Numbered from the stretch's first letter, positions 1 through 14,153 are shown. The stretch: 64,000 bases of DNA from Hymenolepis diminuta (GCA_900708905.1 CAADRB010000008.1:1581449-1645448), one strand, 5' to 3'. A program made the numbers and translations. Notes: generated by a model not told the origin, from the sequence alone.

Positions 1-3000
1 GATATTTTGATTTATTAATAATTATTTGCAAGTAAACTTTAACAAAACAAAGAACATTTCATATTTTAAAAATACTAAATATGAAGCAGTAGTAAATTTA
101 TTTTAATTTTAGGATAAGGTATTTCAGTTTAACTAACAACGTTTTATTTAACATAATACCGAAATTTATCAAGCCTAATAAGGGAATTGTTAGCGATAGT
201 GAGCTTGAGTAGAGAAAAGGTATTGTGGAGTCGGAGTCTACCATCCCTTCTACTGACTGAAATTAATCGGTGATATTCATCCACATGCATATTGACCGTT
301 GTGCCAAGTTAAGAAAAATTTCCAAACCAGTTTGAAAATTTTTTAATAAAGTGAAAGGGGGGAAAATTTGGTTGAATTTATTAAAGGTTTGCAATTTTTG
401 CTTCTTTGATAAATGATGATCTAGTTTCTATAACTTTATAATTCCCTGGCGCTCAACACAGATCCAATGAACCTCAGCCGTGAAAGATAAATACGATTCT
501 CGGTTTGGACGCATATGTTGTACGTCTGTCGAGTTGAATACCATGATATTAATGCTCACTAGTGCATATCCAGTTCCGGAAAAGCTACCCTAATTGAATA
601 ACTCTGGCAAATAAGAAATATGGTTGAATTTGAGCCTCCAATTAGGACCGCTCTAGATCTCCTTTCTCCCATCCAGGCTAATTATTTAATGGCATTTCCA
701 TGAATGGGGTTTGGGAGCTTTTTACTTCAGTTAACTTTTCTTAATTTAACTCAAATTTATTTACTGGAACTTAATAACTTCTTACTCTTTTAGTAGTCTA
801 AATTAACCATCAAATCTTCCTTTTTATAGACTATGCATAATCTTTTCCAGCAAACTTCTTTAAGTTAATTTTGCTTATCATTTTTTCTCTATATTTTTGT
901 TTAAATATTTTGAGAACCCTGATGCTTATAAAGATAAGAAATATTTCAGATTTATTTAGTTAATTGATTGTAGCTCAAGGAAGATCAGTGCCTAAACAGT
1001 AGTATGGCCGGATGGTTCAATTTTATGTTGAATTTGATCTGTAGAACATTTATTAAAATGGTATATTTATTCATTTTAGGCGTATAATTCACCATAATTA
1101 GCAAGAAATGTATTCTGAGCTGTCCTATATATAGATCAGAGACGTAATATTCATTATTCACAGACTAACAAACACAATTTATTTTATACGACCGACGTCT
1201 TTCAAAGCATTCCACAATCACTGAGTGTTACGGTTTCTGGCCAACGGACATATTCTAGATATACAAAGAAGATTACCGACACAGACCTACAACAAAAATT
1301 AACGACCTATCTAGACTAATGGATATCATGCTTAAAGGCATGGGTTTAATATTCCGTTTCGTATTATTAAACAGCATCAGTTCCCGTCTCTAAACGTGTG
1401 AATCCCCACCTCAAGGAAATTCGGGCACAGACGGTGAAGTGCGAAGATGCCAACTTTAAGCAAATATTCACTAAAAAAGAAGACAATGTCCTTGAGCTAT
1501 GGACTGGATCACAGTTTCTCAGGTGCAATCATCAACAAGAACCTCTAGTGTTGAATTTCCGCTGTTTTAAAACTAATGAAAGATAAAGGTGGCTGAAGCG
1601 TTATATATCAGAAGGCCATCCCAACTTCGACAGCACATTCAGTGCCTGTCACTTTTTAGGAAATTTGGAAAGGACAGCAACACATATTCTTGCAAACTGA
1701 TTAGTGAAAAGTAAAACACCCGAATCCCAGTGACCAAATCGCCCTTCACTTTCTGGAAATTCTTCCCTAACGGCTATAGCAAGTTCAAATAGTGTTAAGC
1801 ATGAATTGACACAAATAAGTGGACATTATTATTAAGTAAATTTATTGAACCGAGTTTTCAGCGCATGGATGTCATTGATGATTTAAAGACCCAGAGCCCA
1901 TAGTTACAGTACCACTTAATTTATGTAAGTTTAACTGTATTACCACTGCATGGGGATATGAAGCTCCGATAGCAGTGTCAACAGAGAAACTTTTAATCTA
2001 ACTTTGAAATTGTTTTCATATACTGGCCCCAGTTATCATTATATAAATAAATCATCCCAGGAATCATGAGTCATGCCATGCAGCATTAACCTAGATCGTT
2101 ACACAGGGAACAGTAATTCTTCTGAGAAATTGGATAACTCAAAACATCTATTATTTAAGTAAAGTAAGACCCCTGATGCCCGTAATAAAAATATTCTTCA
2201 ATTTTTTGCAATTTTGCGAAATATCCTTGCTTTTTCAGACATTCAGTCACCTGTAAACGGGGAGTTCACTTTTCCCGAGAGATTGTCGGATGTCTGAAAA
2301 GGCTAAAACCGAGTTGACTTAGGGGATGTTTTTCACGTCTGCTAAGACCATGAAGTCAGACATTCTATTATTAATATCTTTTCAGGGTCTACTCGGACAC
2401 CTTCTGGCACTCAGACGTCTGTGAATACTGGTCTTATTTCTGTCTGCCCGTCTGAGAGATTGACGGAAAAACCCAAGTATCAAAAACAATTTGACATTCA
2501 CTGTTTACCTCTATCACAATTTAGTGTCTGTGAAGAAGATAAACTCGTTAGATGTCTGAAGTAGAAATTATCAAACAGAGCATAAATCCCTTAGACTGAC
2601 CAGTGATTAAAGAAAGATTCACTGATGATTTTATGGTAGATTTGGAGCTCTTATTATAAAATTATCTTATTTATTGGATAAAAACCCCACAATTATCTCT
2701 CCTGAGTTTAATAAAGAAATCTCATATTATATTTAATAATGATTTTATTTTCGTTTTCTTCAGGATAATTCAAGATGATCAGGAAACTAACACATGATAG
2801 ATAAGGATATTTTTCGGATATCTAGAAATTCAACTATTCAACTATTATTTATTATTACTCATCTCAAGTCAAACAAACTATTTAATAATTTTGAATAATG
2901 AAAAGTATTTTAAAGCCATGAAAAGTGGAATATTTCTGAAGGGATGAAGGGTAGATCGAGTAGAATAAGGGATGAAAGAGTCTCGCTTCAAAAGAATTCC

Positions 3001-6000
3001 AGATTCTTTATGTTGTCCTATTAAGCATAGTTGGTTGTTTCAATACCTAAGGTTCAATACCTAATTATTCACTCTTAAATTCCTTAACAATCGTTAAGGT
3101 CAAATTTAGGAACTTGTAACTTCCCGAGATTGAGTAAATTTTTCCCAAGTTTCGTCCAACAACAAACGGCATCTCATCAAATTTAGTCAAGAGTTGAGTA
3201 AGCAATCCATAGATTATATAGTTATAATTCGCCTTGAGTGAGCTCAAGTGAGCTCATGATCATGATAAGCGTGAATCCGTTATCTTTGAATATATTCGAA
3301 AGTGAAATATTTCCATTTTCATTTGCAATTCAACGTTCGTATGAAATATTTGCATTTTAGTCAATAATGAGAACTAGTTATTTTACGTGTAAAATTACCT
3401 TTACAAAAGGGAAAGGACAATTTTGTTCTGATTAGAGACTAATTTTTATGATAAATGAGAGGCGTTTACATTGAAAGTCAGTTTTCAGAGATACAAAACT
3501 GCATTTTCTTGGATTTTTCTTTTCTTCCATTTTAAACCAGTTCTGCGTTGTTTGATTACAAATGGAACAAATTTTGCAATTTTCGAGTCTAGTGGGAGAT
3601 TGTCATCTTCAGTGTAAAAATGATTTAACCGATGTTAACTGTTTCATAAATAAATGAACTAAGATTTTGATATCCCGATTTCAATCTCAGCTTCTACTTG
3701 GATCCTCTTATTGAACCCACGCACATATAACTTTTTTCCCGTGTTCCTTGTGATTTTAATCTGTACTTGGTTACTAATAATAATAACGGTTGATCCTAGG
3801 TTCGAGGTGCATTCGCATCTTCCAGTCGATTCTTGAATTATAAGACTGAGCATTCATTTATTCCTTTCAGTTTTATTTCGAACTTTCCAGGATCTGGTTT
3901 AATTTCAGCTATTGTAATTGATAGGTATCAATTGCTTATACTTTTTCATTTTCCATCATATTAATAAAATTCTTTTACTGTGGAATTGGATCTGCTATGC
4001 CAGGAATGCTGTAGAATATAGCTCTCCGGAAATTCTAGCGTAGGCTTGGTTTTATTTAGCCTTTTCTGTCACTTGACTAAGCTATAATGATGTACATTTG
4101 AATTCTTCAGGATTGAATAGCTATTTGGAAATCATTCCAGCATTGTAAAAATGTAATAATGTCCACTAAGAGAAATATTTAGTGGAGGAATGGAATATCT
4201 TGATGGAAATAGAAACTTTGGTGATGAATGCTTTTCATAAAGTGCAATGTTATAACATCTATAGCATTCTTCACAAATTGTGTTTACAAAAAAGCCCTTT
4301 CTTCTAAATTAATACTGTGGTGGAAATCACCTGTGAGAAGTTAATTTTTTTTCAAAACAGTCCACTAAGATTTACTAGTGCTCAATTTTGTAGACAATTT
4401 CTATTTATAAATATACTGAAACTTTAGTTTTTGCTTTAATTTTTTGACAGTTTTAAACCTAGAATACATGGGTCCATTTTCAGTTGCAGCTACCTGAACA
4501 TTATTAGGCCTGCACTACTCACTCTGGCGAGGGGTACTTTTACCACCAAATTGAAAAGCGAGCAGTTAAGGTGAGAACTTAGTAGCTACTCTAATATTTA
4601 TCAGGTCCGAAAATATTATATGCTTTTGTATATTGACCTTGTCAGCTTTACATAAAATCAAATAAAAAAAATAATGCATGCACAAAACGGTCATGAAGAG
4701 GCGGTGGAAAATACATATGGGAATCATATTAGACTGCCCAAGTACCCACCATAGGGATGAGAATGAAAGGAAATGTACTTCAGCGTTGACCATAAGTAAT
4801 ACTATTCTCGGTTCCACTATATATACAACAAAAAAAGAATGAACAGTTCATCTTAACCAAGGTCACTGCACACTACTCTTTATCAACGCATTTATCTTGA
4901 ATTATATTCATTTTAAGGCCATATAAAAGTTACTTCTCATAAAAAAGTTAATTTATTTAAAGATCTTATTAGTGAGATGATTTGGAGAGTGGGATGTATA
5001 GCTTTCAAGTCCTATTAAATTGATGAAAGAATTCTCCGGGACTTAATGATTTCCTTTACTGCATTTGACAATCTTTTCCGTTTTTAAATTAAGAGTTTTG
5101 GTTTCAAAAATCATTTTCCTATAGATAATTTCTCTTCTACTCGTAGAGCAACCTTAGATTTGAAATGATTAAATGAAGCTGAGCATCTAAGTGAAAGTGC
5201 ACAGATGAGTGGTTGGTTGACAAATTTCTTCTTCACACACTTGAAATATCTGACAAGAAGTTTTTTAAGCTCTGGGGACCTTGATGGTAGTTGGTACTAC
5301 TTCCCACATAACAAGTTAAATAAGGGTCAGCTTTTGCGGATAAAAACAAAAGAACACAAATTAGATTATATTTTAAATTCGAATTATAAATATGCGATTT
5401 GCAGCTTTTTTATCTGAGGTCTTTATCTTTGCCAGACTCTTTTTGCATTATTGCTTGCAATTTAATATTTATACATTTCCTCTGTTTTCTTCACTAAAAT
5501 TGCCTCCAATTGAACCTGTCTCGTCTTTGGGGTACTTGGAACCCTTGTCTTAAGGAGATATTTTGGACTTATAAAAGCGGCTAATAGAAAGAATATCCAA
5601 GTTAGCATTGAAGAAATGCCAGTTTGATATTACAATCAATTACAAGGGCAAGTTGACTGCAACAGTTTCTTATGATATTAAAGGAAGATGAATGAGGACA
5701 AATACTTTCGCTAAAGTTTGGCCTTTCATGTACCTTCTCATAGAATATGCAATTAATAATAATGTTTTATTTGTGATGTTAGTAATCGAAGCAACCTAAA
5801 ATATTTTTCCTATGTGTTCCAGAACAATAATTTTTGATTTGATTTTCTTTGTAGGTTAATATAGAGAAAACATTAAGTAGTTAAGATAAATCAAATTACT
5901 TTGGTAACTTCCCATTATTCTCTTTAGGCTATAATTCATTTTCGCGATTATGTAAACATTGGTTGATATAATTAACAAGAACAACTTAAAACTTTTCACT

Positions 6001-6979
6001 GGATTCATTTTTCCTCGTTTTGCATATAATAGTAGCTGTCATATTACTGTTTGTAAGACTATGAATCTTCCCGACCATCCGAGGCTATTAATGATAAAGA
6101 AAATGTGGGTCTGTGAAAAAATCACTTCATTGAGAACCAGTTAGAGAATTCGCATAGGCACCTTTCATTTAGTTTGGCGGGTATATGCGCAATTAACCTC
6201 TATTTGCATTATCAAATATGCTCTTTTTCTATTAGACTGCACAGTAAATTTACTCAGTTGCATTTGTGTATTTGAAATTAAATTGTCTTAAGTGTTGCCT
6301 GCGTAGTTGTGCGCTTGTGAAACGTTGTCAGAATTGCTAATAACAAAGGGAAATTTTAAATTAACAATTATAACTATTTACATAATATTATTATATGCTA
6401 ACTGATAAATATTTTTACTCTTGAAACTACAAAAATATTGAAAGTATACGTCATAGAAAAGCATCGGAATAATGGCTTGAAATGCGAGAGGGGTCTGGTA
6501 GAGTCATGTCCTAAAACCAAAATTTTCACTTCCACTGAATTCTGGAAGCACTGATTTTTCCATATTTCCCTAAGAAGAATAGTTCGCTGTGCACCATCCG
6601 CTTTTCATATTTAATTGTCGGACTCCTACAATATTCAGAACATACTGACCAGATGATTTAATTTTGGGGTTATTTGTGCCACCCCCGGATTCATTTGTTT
6701 AAATAAGCAATTTTAACCGAGAAAAACTTAATATGTTAAATTATAATTATCTATTTATTTATGAGGCTGATATACATTGCATTTGATGAATGAAAGGGTG
6801 CATTGATTTAAATTTTTTAATTTAGAGGGATGGAATATTATTATTTTAACATTTGGAATTCAATCTTATTCAGTGGTAAATTCATATTTTAAAGTTTATA
6901 TCTTACTCTGCTATAATTAACCATTTATAAATTACTGAAGCATATTTAAAAACCGTCTTGAAAAAACTTATTTAAAACC
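1..6979. other. intergenic, no gene recognised
   Basis: AT-rich sequence with only short open frames (the longest about 80 codons) and no conserved domain on either strand. About 541-600 weakly resembles the middle of the tRNA-derived SINE described below, but it is too decayed to call. No long tandem repeat or RNA gene is seen. Confidence 0.5.
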
Positions 6980-7112
6980 CGTGAGCCAGTGGCACGAAGT
7001 CAGAGGTCAAAAAGCCAATTTTGATTAGCATTAGTGCACATCCAACCCCACTGATTATTTCGGGTGAACAAGAAGGGCAGTAAAGAAGCGGCTCTTTGAT
7101 ATCTCCACCCTA
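6980..7112 (+). repeat. tRNA-derived SINE copy, internally deleted
   Basis: The sequence begins with GTGAGCCAGTGGCACGA, which matches the pol III A-box segment of the other copies. It jumps directly to the AGTCAGAGGTCA segment next to the B box, so the part between the boxes is deleted. The copy ends with GGCTCTTTGATATCTCCACC, the family's 3' body motif (compare GGCTCAATAATGTCACCTCC near 50,360). It lies just upstream of the mariner remnant. Confidence 0.55.
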
Positions 7113-7399
7113 ACCAGGTTAAGTGTTGCCAGCGCCTTCCACATAGGGCTTGTTTTTTTTAATTACGTAGATTTTAATGATGCCACTTTTCCTGATCTCA
7201 ACTCTATGAACAGCATATTCTATGTATACAGGGTTCTTAAGGCATTTGAGAGCACCTTACACACTTTTTGAAAAATAGAAAATGAAGCCGTTAATGGTTG
7301 AAACTTACGATTTCTTATAGTAGAACAAATAAACATAATATTAGGCTAGGTTTTATTCTATATATCCTCCTTCCGCTTCTACTACCCACTCAATTTGAG

Positions 7400-7990
7400 T
7401 ACGCAAGCGACTGCAAGCTTTCACCAGATGAGGTGGTCCTTACTGATGTCCTCCATTCCTTGAGCCATCGCTTCCATTAGTGAGGAGGATTTGGTGTTTT
7501 GGGGAGGCTTATTAACCTTCCTTTCAACTACACCCGGCCCAGCTCCACACACAGTAACCGAAAGGATTAAAGTCTGATGAACTAGGAGGCGGCCATAAGA
7601 AATTTAGTGCGACATGATAATGAAAATTCTCGGCCATCCATCCAGTCCTGAGTTTTGAGAGTTTTATGAGATGGAGGCGAGTCTTGCTGGAAGAAATAGG
7701 GTCTTCCTCCATTGGCTGTGCTTTCTACCCAGGACGGCCTAACAAAAGTGGTTTGAAGAGTCTCTACATAGATATCTGCGTCTGCATTGACTCTAAGACC
7801 CTGTGGAAAAAATTGATGGGTCATGATGTGCCCCTCTCTTACTGCTAACAACGCCGAAAACCGTCAGTGTTGCTGAAAACTTTGTGAGCATAACAGTTGA
7901 AACTTCAGTGAGCTCCGTGCGCACACAGCCATCTGTCATTTCTTGAATACAATTTTTGATCTTGATGGAAGTTTTTTTGTCGGAGGAAAT
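7400..7990 (-). pseudogene. mariner transposase, catalytic DDD region, frameshifted
   Basis: All three catalytic aspartate motifs can be seen, spread over shifted frames. SSDKK near 7980 corresponds to the first Asp. FFQQDSPPSHK, with its Asp at 7681-7683, is the second. WPPPSSSDFNP, with its Asp at 7572-7574, is the third. The second and third Asp are about 35 codons apart, as in mariner-type enzymes. FFPQGLRVNAD, upstream of the second Asp, is a typical family segment. The C-terminal remainder (about 7400-7520) holds several stops. Nothing suggests an active enzyme. Confidence 0.7.
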
Positions 7991-8092
7991 CTAAAGATGC
8001 TCCTATTCTTTTGAGTGCTTTAATTTGTTAGAGAGTCCCTTTGCGCATTAAACGATTCTCTTAAGTTGCTTTTGTCCATATAGACTGAAGAC

Positions 8093-8467
8093 CTAGCCTA
8101 AGAACGCGTGAGATTCGTATACGAGGTCTCGATGAACAGCATTCCTTATTGTTCCTTCAGACACAAGAAAATCTTGGGCAAGATGTCGCATTGACTTTCC
8201 AGCATTTTCTTCCATCATGCCACACACCCTTTTGACAAATCTAGGTGTTCTGAGTGAATCAAGAGAGCGTTGGCAATGCCGTTTTCTCTTCCTCGTGGCG
8301 GCCAATTCATCTCCACTGTTTTCATTCAGGAGTTCCTGTCTAACTTTGCAAACAAAGGATCTAGCCACTTTTAGAAGTCTTGCAATTTCCAAATAGTTTT
8401 GTTTCACTTTTGTAGATACTAGTATAGTGTGTCCTTTCATTTCATTAGTTATAGTGATGTCTAGCAC
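8093..8467 (-). pseudogene. mariner transposase, N-terminal DNA-binding part
   Basis: This 124-codon open frame holds the helix-turn-helix region of a mariner-family transposase, including the recognisable segments RTPRFVKRV and SEGTIRNAVHRDL. In intact relatives this region binds the terminal inverted repeats. The frame ends at a stop soon after the second helix-turn-helix, well before the catalytic domain, which continues downstream in other frames. It is therefore a fragment of one broken gene and not a small independent gene. Confidence 0.7.
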
Positions 8468-8758
8468 GGGATCTTTTGATATAAAAAATGCATTAATTAT
8501 TATGGAGTTATTTTACATTTCAAAAATATGAATGACCTCAAACACATTACTGTACTTTAATTAATTATATACTACTTCAAAAATAATTAAATCAACTTTA
8601 AAAAAACATTTATATAAATAATGGAAGGAACAAATTTTGAGATTAAGTTTCTATTTTAATTATATAATTAGTAGTAGAAGTTTATTTACAAGTTTTGTTC
8701 TGGGATGTTAGCAAGTTTTGGTCTAAAAATATGTTTTCAAAACAACTTTCTATTCATT

Positions 8759-8796
8759 CCAGGGGTACCACCTTAAGTAATATGAAATACCCCTGG
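8759..8796. repeat. short perfect inverted repeat (9-bp arms)
   Basis: CCAGGGGTA at 8759-8767 is the exact reverse complement of TACCCCTGG at 8788-8796, separated by 20 bases that include CTTAAG. It could be a terminus of the neighbouring mariner remnant or a small folded element; the function is unknown. Confidence 0.55.
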
Positions 8797-8799
8797 GAT

Positions 8800-11700
8800 T
8801 AAAATGGATTTATAGCATTTCCATTCGGAATGATGAATATCATAGCAAAATATAATAACTGATGCTAAAATATCCTTAATAGTTGTCATACGGAGTCATT
8901 AAAAAAATGGTATCTTACCTGGACAGAGTGAATTATTCTGAAAAAGATTACTTAACGTTATTTCTTGGAAAAAATTCATCCTTAAACCGGCAACCACTTT
9001 TTACCAAATTTGAGTTCATTAGTGAAAAGCAAGCTTCATGGCAGAAAAAGGCATTTTTAAGATCAAAATATCATCGGCCGAAAATTACTTTGGTCCAGAA
9101 AAAACAGTCACCACGGTAGCAATTTCCGCCAGCCCAGAACATCGTTTTGTCAGTAGAAAAACCTCGTCTCCTACTATCATCTTGGCCGCATTCAAAAAAC
9201 CGCAAAATTTCAGACAGTCGGGATACTCCTTTAATTTTTTTGGAATTCTTCATTTTTCAAGTTGTCTTGGCCAAGTCGTCCTGTTCCCTTCTGTCTGGTA
9301 ATTTTTAAGTAAATAAGTTTTAAAAATTCAAGTAATAAATATATATTGCTTATTATGTGTATATATATCAACTTTTGTCATGAGTGATTAAAAAGATGAC
9401 GAAAAATTGGGTTTATGTGCAATTAAATTTTTTTTATTATTTTGATGATTAGAAGATACGTAAAACAAATAATTTGACAAAATAACTTAACTTTATTGAT
9501 AAAATGTACATAATATTTTTTCTACCTTAATTTATACTGTCTTCTCATAAATACCTGGTTTCATTGTTTTCGGAATTGTAAAGTATGAAATATTGAAGTC
9601 ATCAAAATGCTAAAAATAATGTTAAACACATTACTGTTGCTAACGCCAATTCAAAAGTGACATTTACAAGTTTCACTCATGGCACAGCATTTGAAGATGT
9701 GAAATGAATAAAAGAGAAAAGGAAGAGATGAAACGGGATTAGAACGGGAGGTCAAGAGTTACGTTGTTTGAATTCTGAAACTATTGGAATGCTCAGGAAT
9801 TTTATTGGAATTTGTAATATTTCCACTATTCGATCTAGGATTTCTGGATGAGATCACATCTGCGATAATTAGAGCTAATTGACATATTAATTTAATTGAA
9901 TCGCTGGGCATGTCACTTTGATTTAGTTGTCATAAAATATAAAATCATTACCATTTATTTGATTAATTTAGAATCTGAAAAGAGGTTGAATTATATTAGA
10001 AATGTAATGAAAGGCTGACAAAATTCAATCTGTTAATATGAAAGTTTGATAACCCTTAATCCTCATATTTTTTATAGAATTTCCGCCATTTATTAAAATC
10101 TCCGTATCGAATTTTTCTTCTATTATTTGAAATTCTCTTTTTATTCACTAAAGCCTTCTTCAAAATGTGATGCCTTGACGTTTTTAAAGGAATTTACCCT
10201 TTAGCTTTCAAAGCGCGACAAGATTCTGTGTTGCGTAGAAGCGAATTTTGAAACGTCCTTTTGCTAGCCTCATAATAGTCATATATGATGTAGTCAACAC
10301 AATGATTAACAATTACTTCGGATCGCCGACTTTGCTGTTTATCGGGCATTAAGAAATTGGAGAAAAGAACTTCAGATTCATCAACCATTGCAGAACTTCA
10401 GGAAAATTTTACTCTAGTATGAAAAATTATGTGATTAAACTCGGAGCTCTTTAAGTTTGAAAATCGAATGGATGTCCACAATACCATCTTCCCGGTTATA
10501 GATCTGTTAATTGGCGTAAGTCTTTACAACTAGCACATATCAGCTCAACTCAACTAAGATTATAAGATTAGGGAACGGTACAAATTTTCATTCTGGAATA
10601 TTATAGTTTTCAAACACCTAGAGCCTCGTTTACTCAGAGAAGATATATGCACCAAACACTTCCTGGCATTTTTCACACATCGATAGTTTAAATATATAAG
10701 TCATAAAGGTCAAACTCGGTATTGGCCTTCCTTCGATAATTGTCATTCCGAAATAAATAATCTTGCCTTCCAATCCATATCCTTGATACGATCTTTTAAT
10801 CAAATAGATGAAGTAATCTCAATTTTTTTAAAGTTCTTATTATCGGTGTATTTCATCTGATTATAACAATTGAAAGCATTCTCTAGGAAAAATTCGAAAG
10901 TGTCACTGAATTTGTAAGCCATTTAAACAAACACCTATCTTTAAGATGTCTTTACTAAAAATTTCAGTTCTTTCTCAGTTTTAAATATCAACTTTTAAAC
11001 TTTTTAGAGTATTGTTTGAATAGCCTAACCCATATTTGACATGTGGAAAGGATTTATCTGAAGAATTCTCATTTTTACTTAGTTAAAAATGAGTTGATTA
11101 GTACTTCACCAATACTTTCTTCTTGCCTTTGATAACCTCTGAGTTGTCTTTGTTATGCGATTGTAAATCTACAAATCCTTAAAATGACTGCAAAAATCCC
11201 ATAAGCTGATAAAAACATCAATTAAATGTTTACCAGTACTCGTTAAAGTAATCTTTTATAGCATTAGTAATTTTACTTTTGTAAAAATGACTGAATTGTC
11301 AAGGTCCGCAGAATGAGCAAATTATGATGTGAGTAGGCACGTATTCATTTTATTTTATATTGTTCCAAAATGGGCATTTCATTATATAATAAGGGTACTA
11401 AAGATGGGCTCTTAATATTAAGAAAGCTCATAATAAAAACGAGCCTCCAGCTGTCAAGAAAGACTGTCCAGATAGCTTTGATTGAAATCGTTCCTGACCC
11501 CTTCGTAAAGTGAAAAAGACTTTAGAAGAAACATAAAAAGACAGTCAGTATCTTGTTACACATACCTATGCGCGTATCAAAAGAAGAAAGAGAAGAAAGA
11601 AGGGAACAGAGGCTAGAAATCAGACAAATGGGCTGTTGCATTCGACAGCTGGCCCTTTTATACGTTCTGGACCTGGCTAGTCTTAAAGACTGAAATTTCC

Positions 11701-13998
11701 TAATCACATTAAGTTTCCTTGGCTAAATGGAATTACCATTTGTTGTTTCCATGAAATTTCAACATTCAGATGGACCGGGAATGATGGCATTTCAGACCAT
11801 ACCGTTCTTAGATAGCCGTTCTATTAAAAACTGGCATGGCCTCCTCTCATCCATATTCCTAACAAGAACAGAAGTCTCTCAGAATTGAGTTAATAATTGG
11901 GGGCCCATCTATGGTATATCCAACAGATAAATTTCGAAAAAATGTTAAATATCGTTTGATAAATGAGCAACGCAATGAAACACTTTCTTTAATACACTTC
12001 CTCTTATTAGGTCAATTATTAAATGTGCGAAAATAATGCGTTTGATGAAAGAAGGGGGATATTTAAAGGCGGAAGAGGATTAAGTAGTCTAGAATGTGAG
12101 TCTTTAAAAATGGTATAGCTTTCGAGTCTGATTTACTCTTCTGAAAAAGAAGGTTGTAAAGGTACAGTACGTCAATTTTTCATTTTTGTCTGTCTTCGCA
12201 TACGCCACCGCTCTCCCCGCCCCCCTTTGCTGTTCAACGCTGTTCACTTCATATCCTTCTATTCCAGACAACGCGCACCTTAACAACTTCTGTCGGGTTT
12301 GTGCGAAACGTTAAAAAGAAAACACGGTGGAGAAGAAGATGATAAAGTTGTGAATGAGGGAGGGGGAGAGGGGTGTGTGAAAAAAGTGGGAAAAAATCCA
12401 GACAATTTTAAAATTTCGCCCGGACTTTCCGCTCCTACATGGCTTCCTTTTTTCTACTACAAACTCAGACGATGTTATCTCGTATCATATTTCAAATGCA
12501 GTATTTTTGATTTAAATTCATGTGAATATTTTGTTTTATACGAAATCGCCATGAAATATCTAATTAGACGTGATCACATTTTGGTCCTCGAGAATAATCC
12601 GTGGGGCATCACATAAACTGCCTATTTCTCTACAGCTGATTAGCTTCTTTTCTAAGGTGTTTTAGAGACGTCGTCTTAGAAAATATAAAGCTGGCGATTT
12701 TAAACCTTTCAAAATTCAATATTACCCTGTGGATTACAAAATGAAGATTAAATACTCACCAAGGAATACCTGGAAATGGCCATTACAAGTCGAAGCTGTA
12801 GAAATCAGATTTCAAAATGTCCTAAGGATAAGTGTCAGATTATTCTGGTATTTCAGTTTGATACACTAGGAGTTGAAAGACCTTCATTTTTTAATACAAA
12901 TCTTATTCTTGATACAATTAGTGAAAGGGGGCTTATTCACCCTTTAATTAGGGAAATCCAACTTTTAAAAGAATTTTCTTATAACATAAGACTTCTTCGG
13001 TGCGAAATGAAAGAATAACGATCTAGGATCATCTTAGACATTTAAAATTCTCAGAACGCAGAAAAAATGTTATTAAGAAAGTTAAAATTATTGTTACTAA
13101 CTTTCATTAAATACTTTGATATTTCATCAAACTGCTCTTATGCTATTAAAATATCATAGACAACGGAATACCAAGATTAGAAGGGAAAATATTTATAGAA
13201 TTACGCAATTACAGATTCATCTGAAGGAAAAGAGACTAGATGCCTGATATCGTTTGGATTATTTTTCCGGTGACCGGAGGAACATTGATAAAATAACTAG
13301 AAGATTAGATGAATCGCAAGTCTCATGGAAGGGATGCGATACCCATAACTAACATAAGGAAATCATTCTGGTTTCGATCGGATTTCCACCCAGCTCATGA
13401 AAATTTTCCCCTTATTGAAGAATATCAATCAAATGTTCTCTGACAGTTGGTTTATATACCTTTGTGTTAAAGATACATTTTTTGGGAATGCTTCTCTGGA
13501 TATACCCCAATTGCTCTTAATCCAAGACATACAGGATATTATTTTAAAACCTACAAGGATTTTTAGCGCAATAAGGAAAATTTACAAAATCTACGTTTTT
13601 AATTGCAATGAATGATTGTTGCATAAGTCGATTATTTATAATATAAATGTAACTGCATTTTATGATTAATTTATGATATTAAAATTGATATTTGTTTTGA
13701 TGATAAACCTTCAGATTTCCATATTCATTTTTGATTCAGTAATAGCCACATTTTCAAAATTCGATGAGGTTTTCATCGATAAAATCTATTTTTATCGAAA
13801 TTAGACCAATAATCACTGACCCACTTGACTCGAGGCTGTATTTTATCCACGCGACTAAGGTGGGAATCATAATAATTCAAGGACGTAAAAGGGGAGTTGG
13901 GAAGAGCTGGGGTCTTCGTTAGTCTACAGTCTAATTCTAGTTAGGTAGTTAGATCGCAGTGTGAACCTGGCCTCATTTGAGGTTAGTTGATGAGTTTT
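8800..13998. other. intergenic, no gene recognised
   Basis: The open frames here are short (105 codons or fewer) and match no family I recognise. The G/A-rich frame at about 12,299-12,616 has no ATG start and no flanking exon-like sequence. No SINE copy was seen in this interval. Confidence 0.45.
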
Positions 13999-14006
13999 GT
14001 ATCCGA

Positions 14007-14019
14007 GCGCGCAGTGCGC
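14007..14019. repeat. GC-rich palindrome upstream of follistatin
   Basis: CGCGC-AGT-GCGCG lies about 130 bp before the TATA box in an otherwise AT-rich region. It may be part of the proximal promoter, but no particular factor is implied. Confidence 0.3.
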
Positions 14020-14145
14020 GTGTGATACTGCGTGCATGTCTTCTATAACACTTGTACACGCCCACCCTCGGTGCGGAGGTGCGACCTCAAATTCCCTCTA
14101 CCTATTGCCGCGTTTCATGTCTACAATTGGCTACCATACGTCTGT

Positions 14146-14153
14146 TATATAAA
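14146..14153 (+). promoter_or_regulatory. TATA box of the follistatin gene
   Basis: TATATAAA followed by GGG lies 57 bp before the proposed start codon at 14,203. An initiator-like GTCACCA lies about 30 bp downstream (near 14,178-14,184), which would give a 5' UTR of only about 20-25 nt. Spacing between TATA, initiator and ATG is canonical. The call rests on sequence and spacing only. Confidence 0.65.

Larger units (their letters stand above)
7229..8470 (-). mobile_element. decayed mariner/Tc1-like DNA transposon
   Basis: On the minus strand, several frames together carry a broken mariner-type transposase: an N-terminal helix-turn-helix block at 8093-8467 and a catalytic core at about 7980-7570. 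A CAGGGTTCTTAAGG sequence right after a TA at 7227-7228 lies just beyond the transposase C-terminus and could be the 3' terminal inverted repeat with its TA target. The matching 5' end was not identified with certainty; a palindrome at 8759-8796 also carries CAGGG and CTTAAGG but with different spacing. There are frameshifts and stops throughout, so the copy is dead. I infer a mariner-type family; the exact subfamily is not determined. Confidence 0.7.

Noticed and set aside
1398..1586. 62-codon frame near the left edge
   Set aside because: Short, non-ATG start, and no recognisable family.
12299..12616. 105-codon plus-strand frame with Gly/Glu-rich start
   Set aside because: It has no ATG at its start, is low-complexity followed by AT-rich sequence, and has no domain or splice partner.
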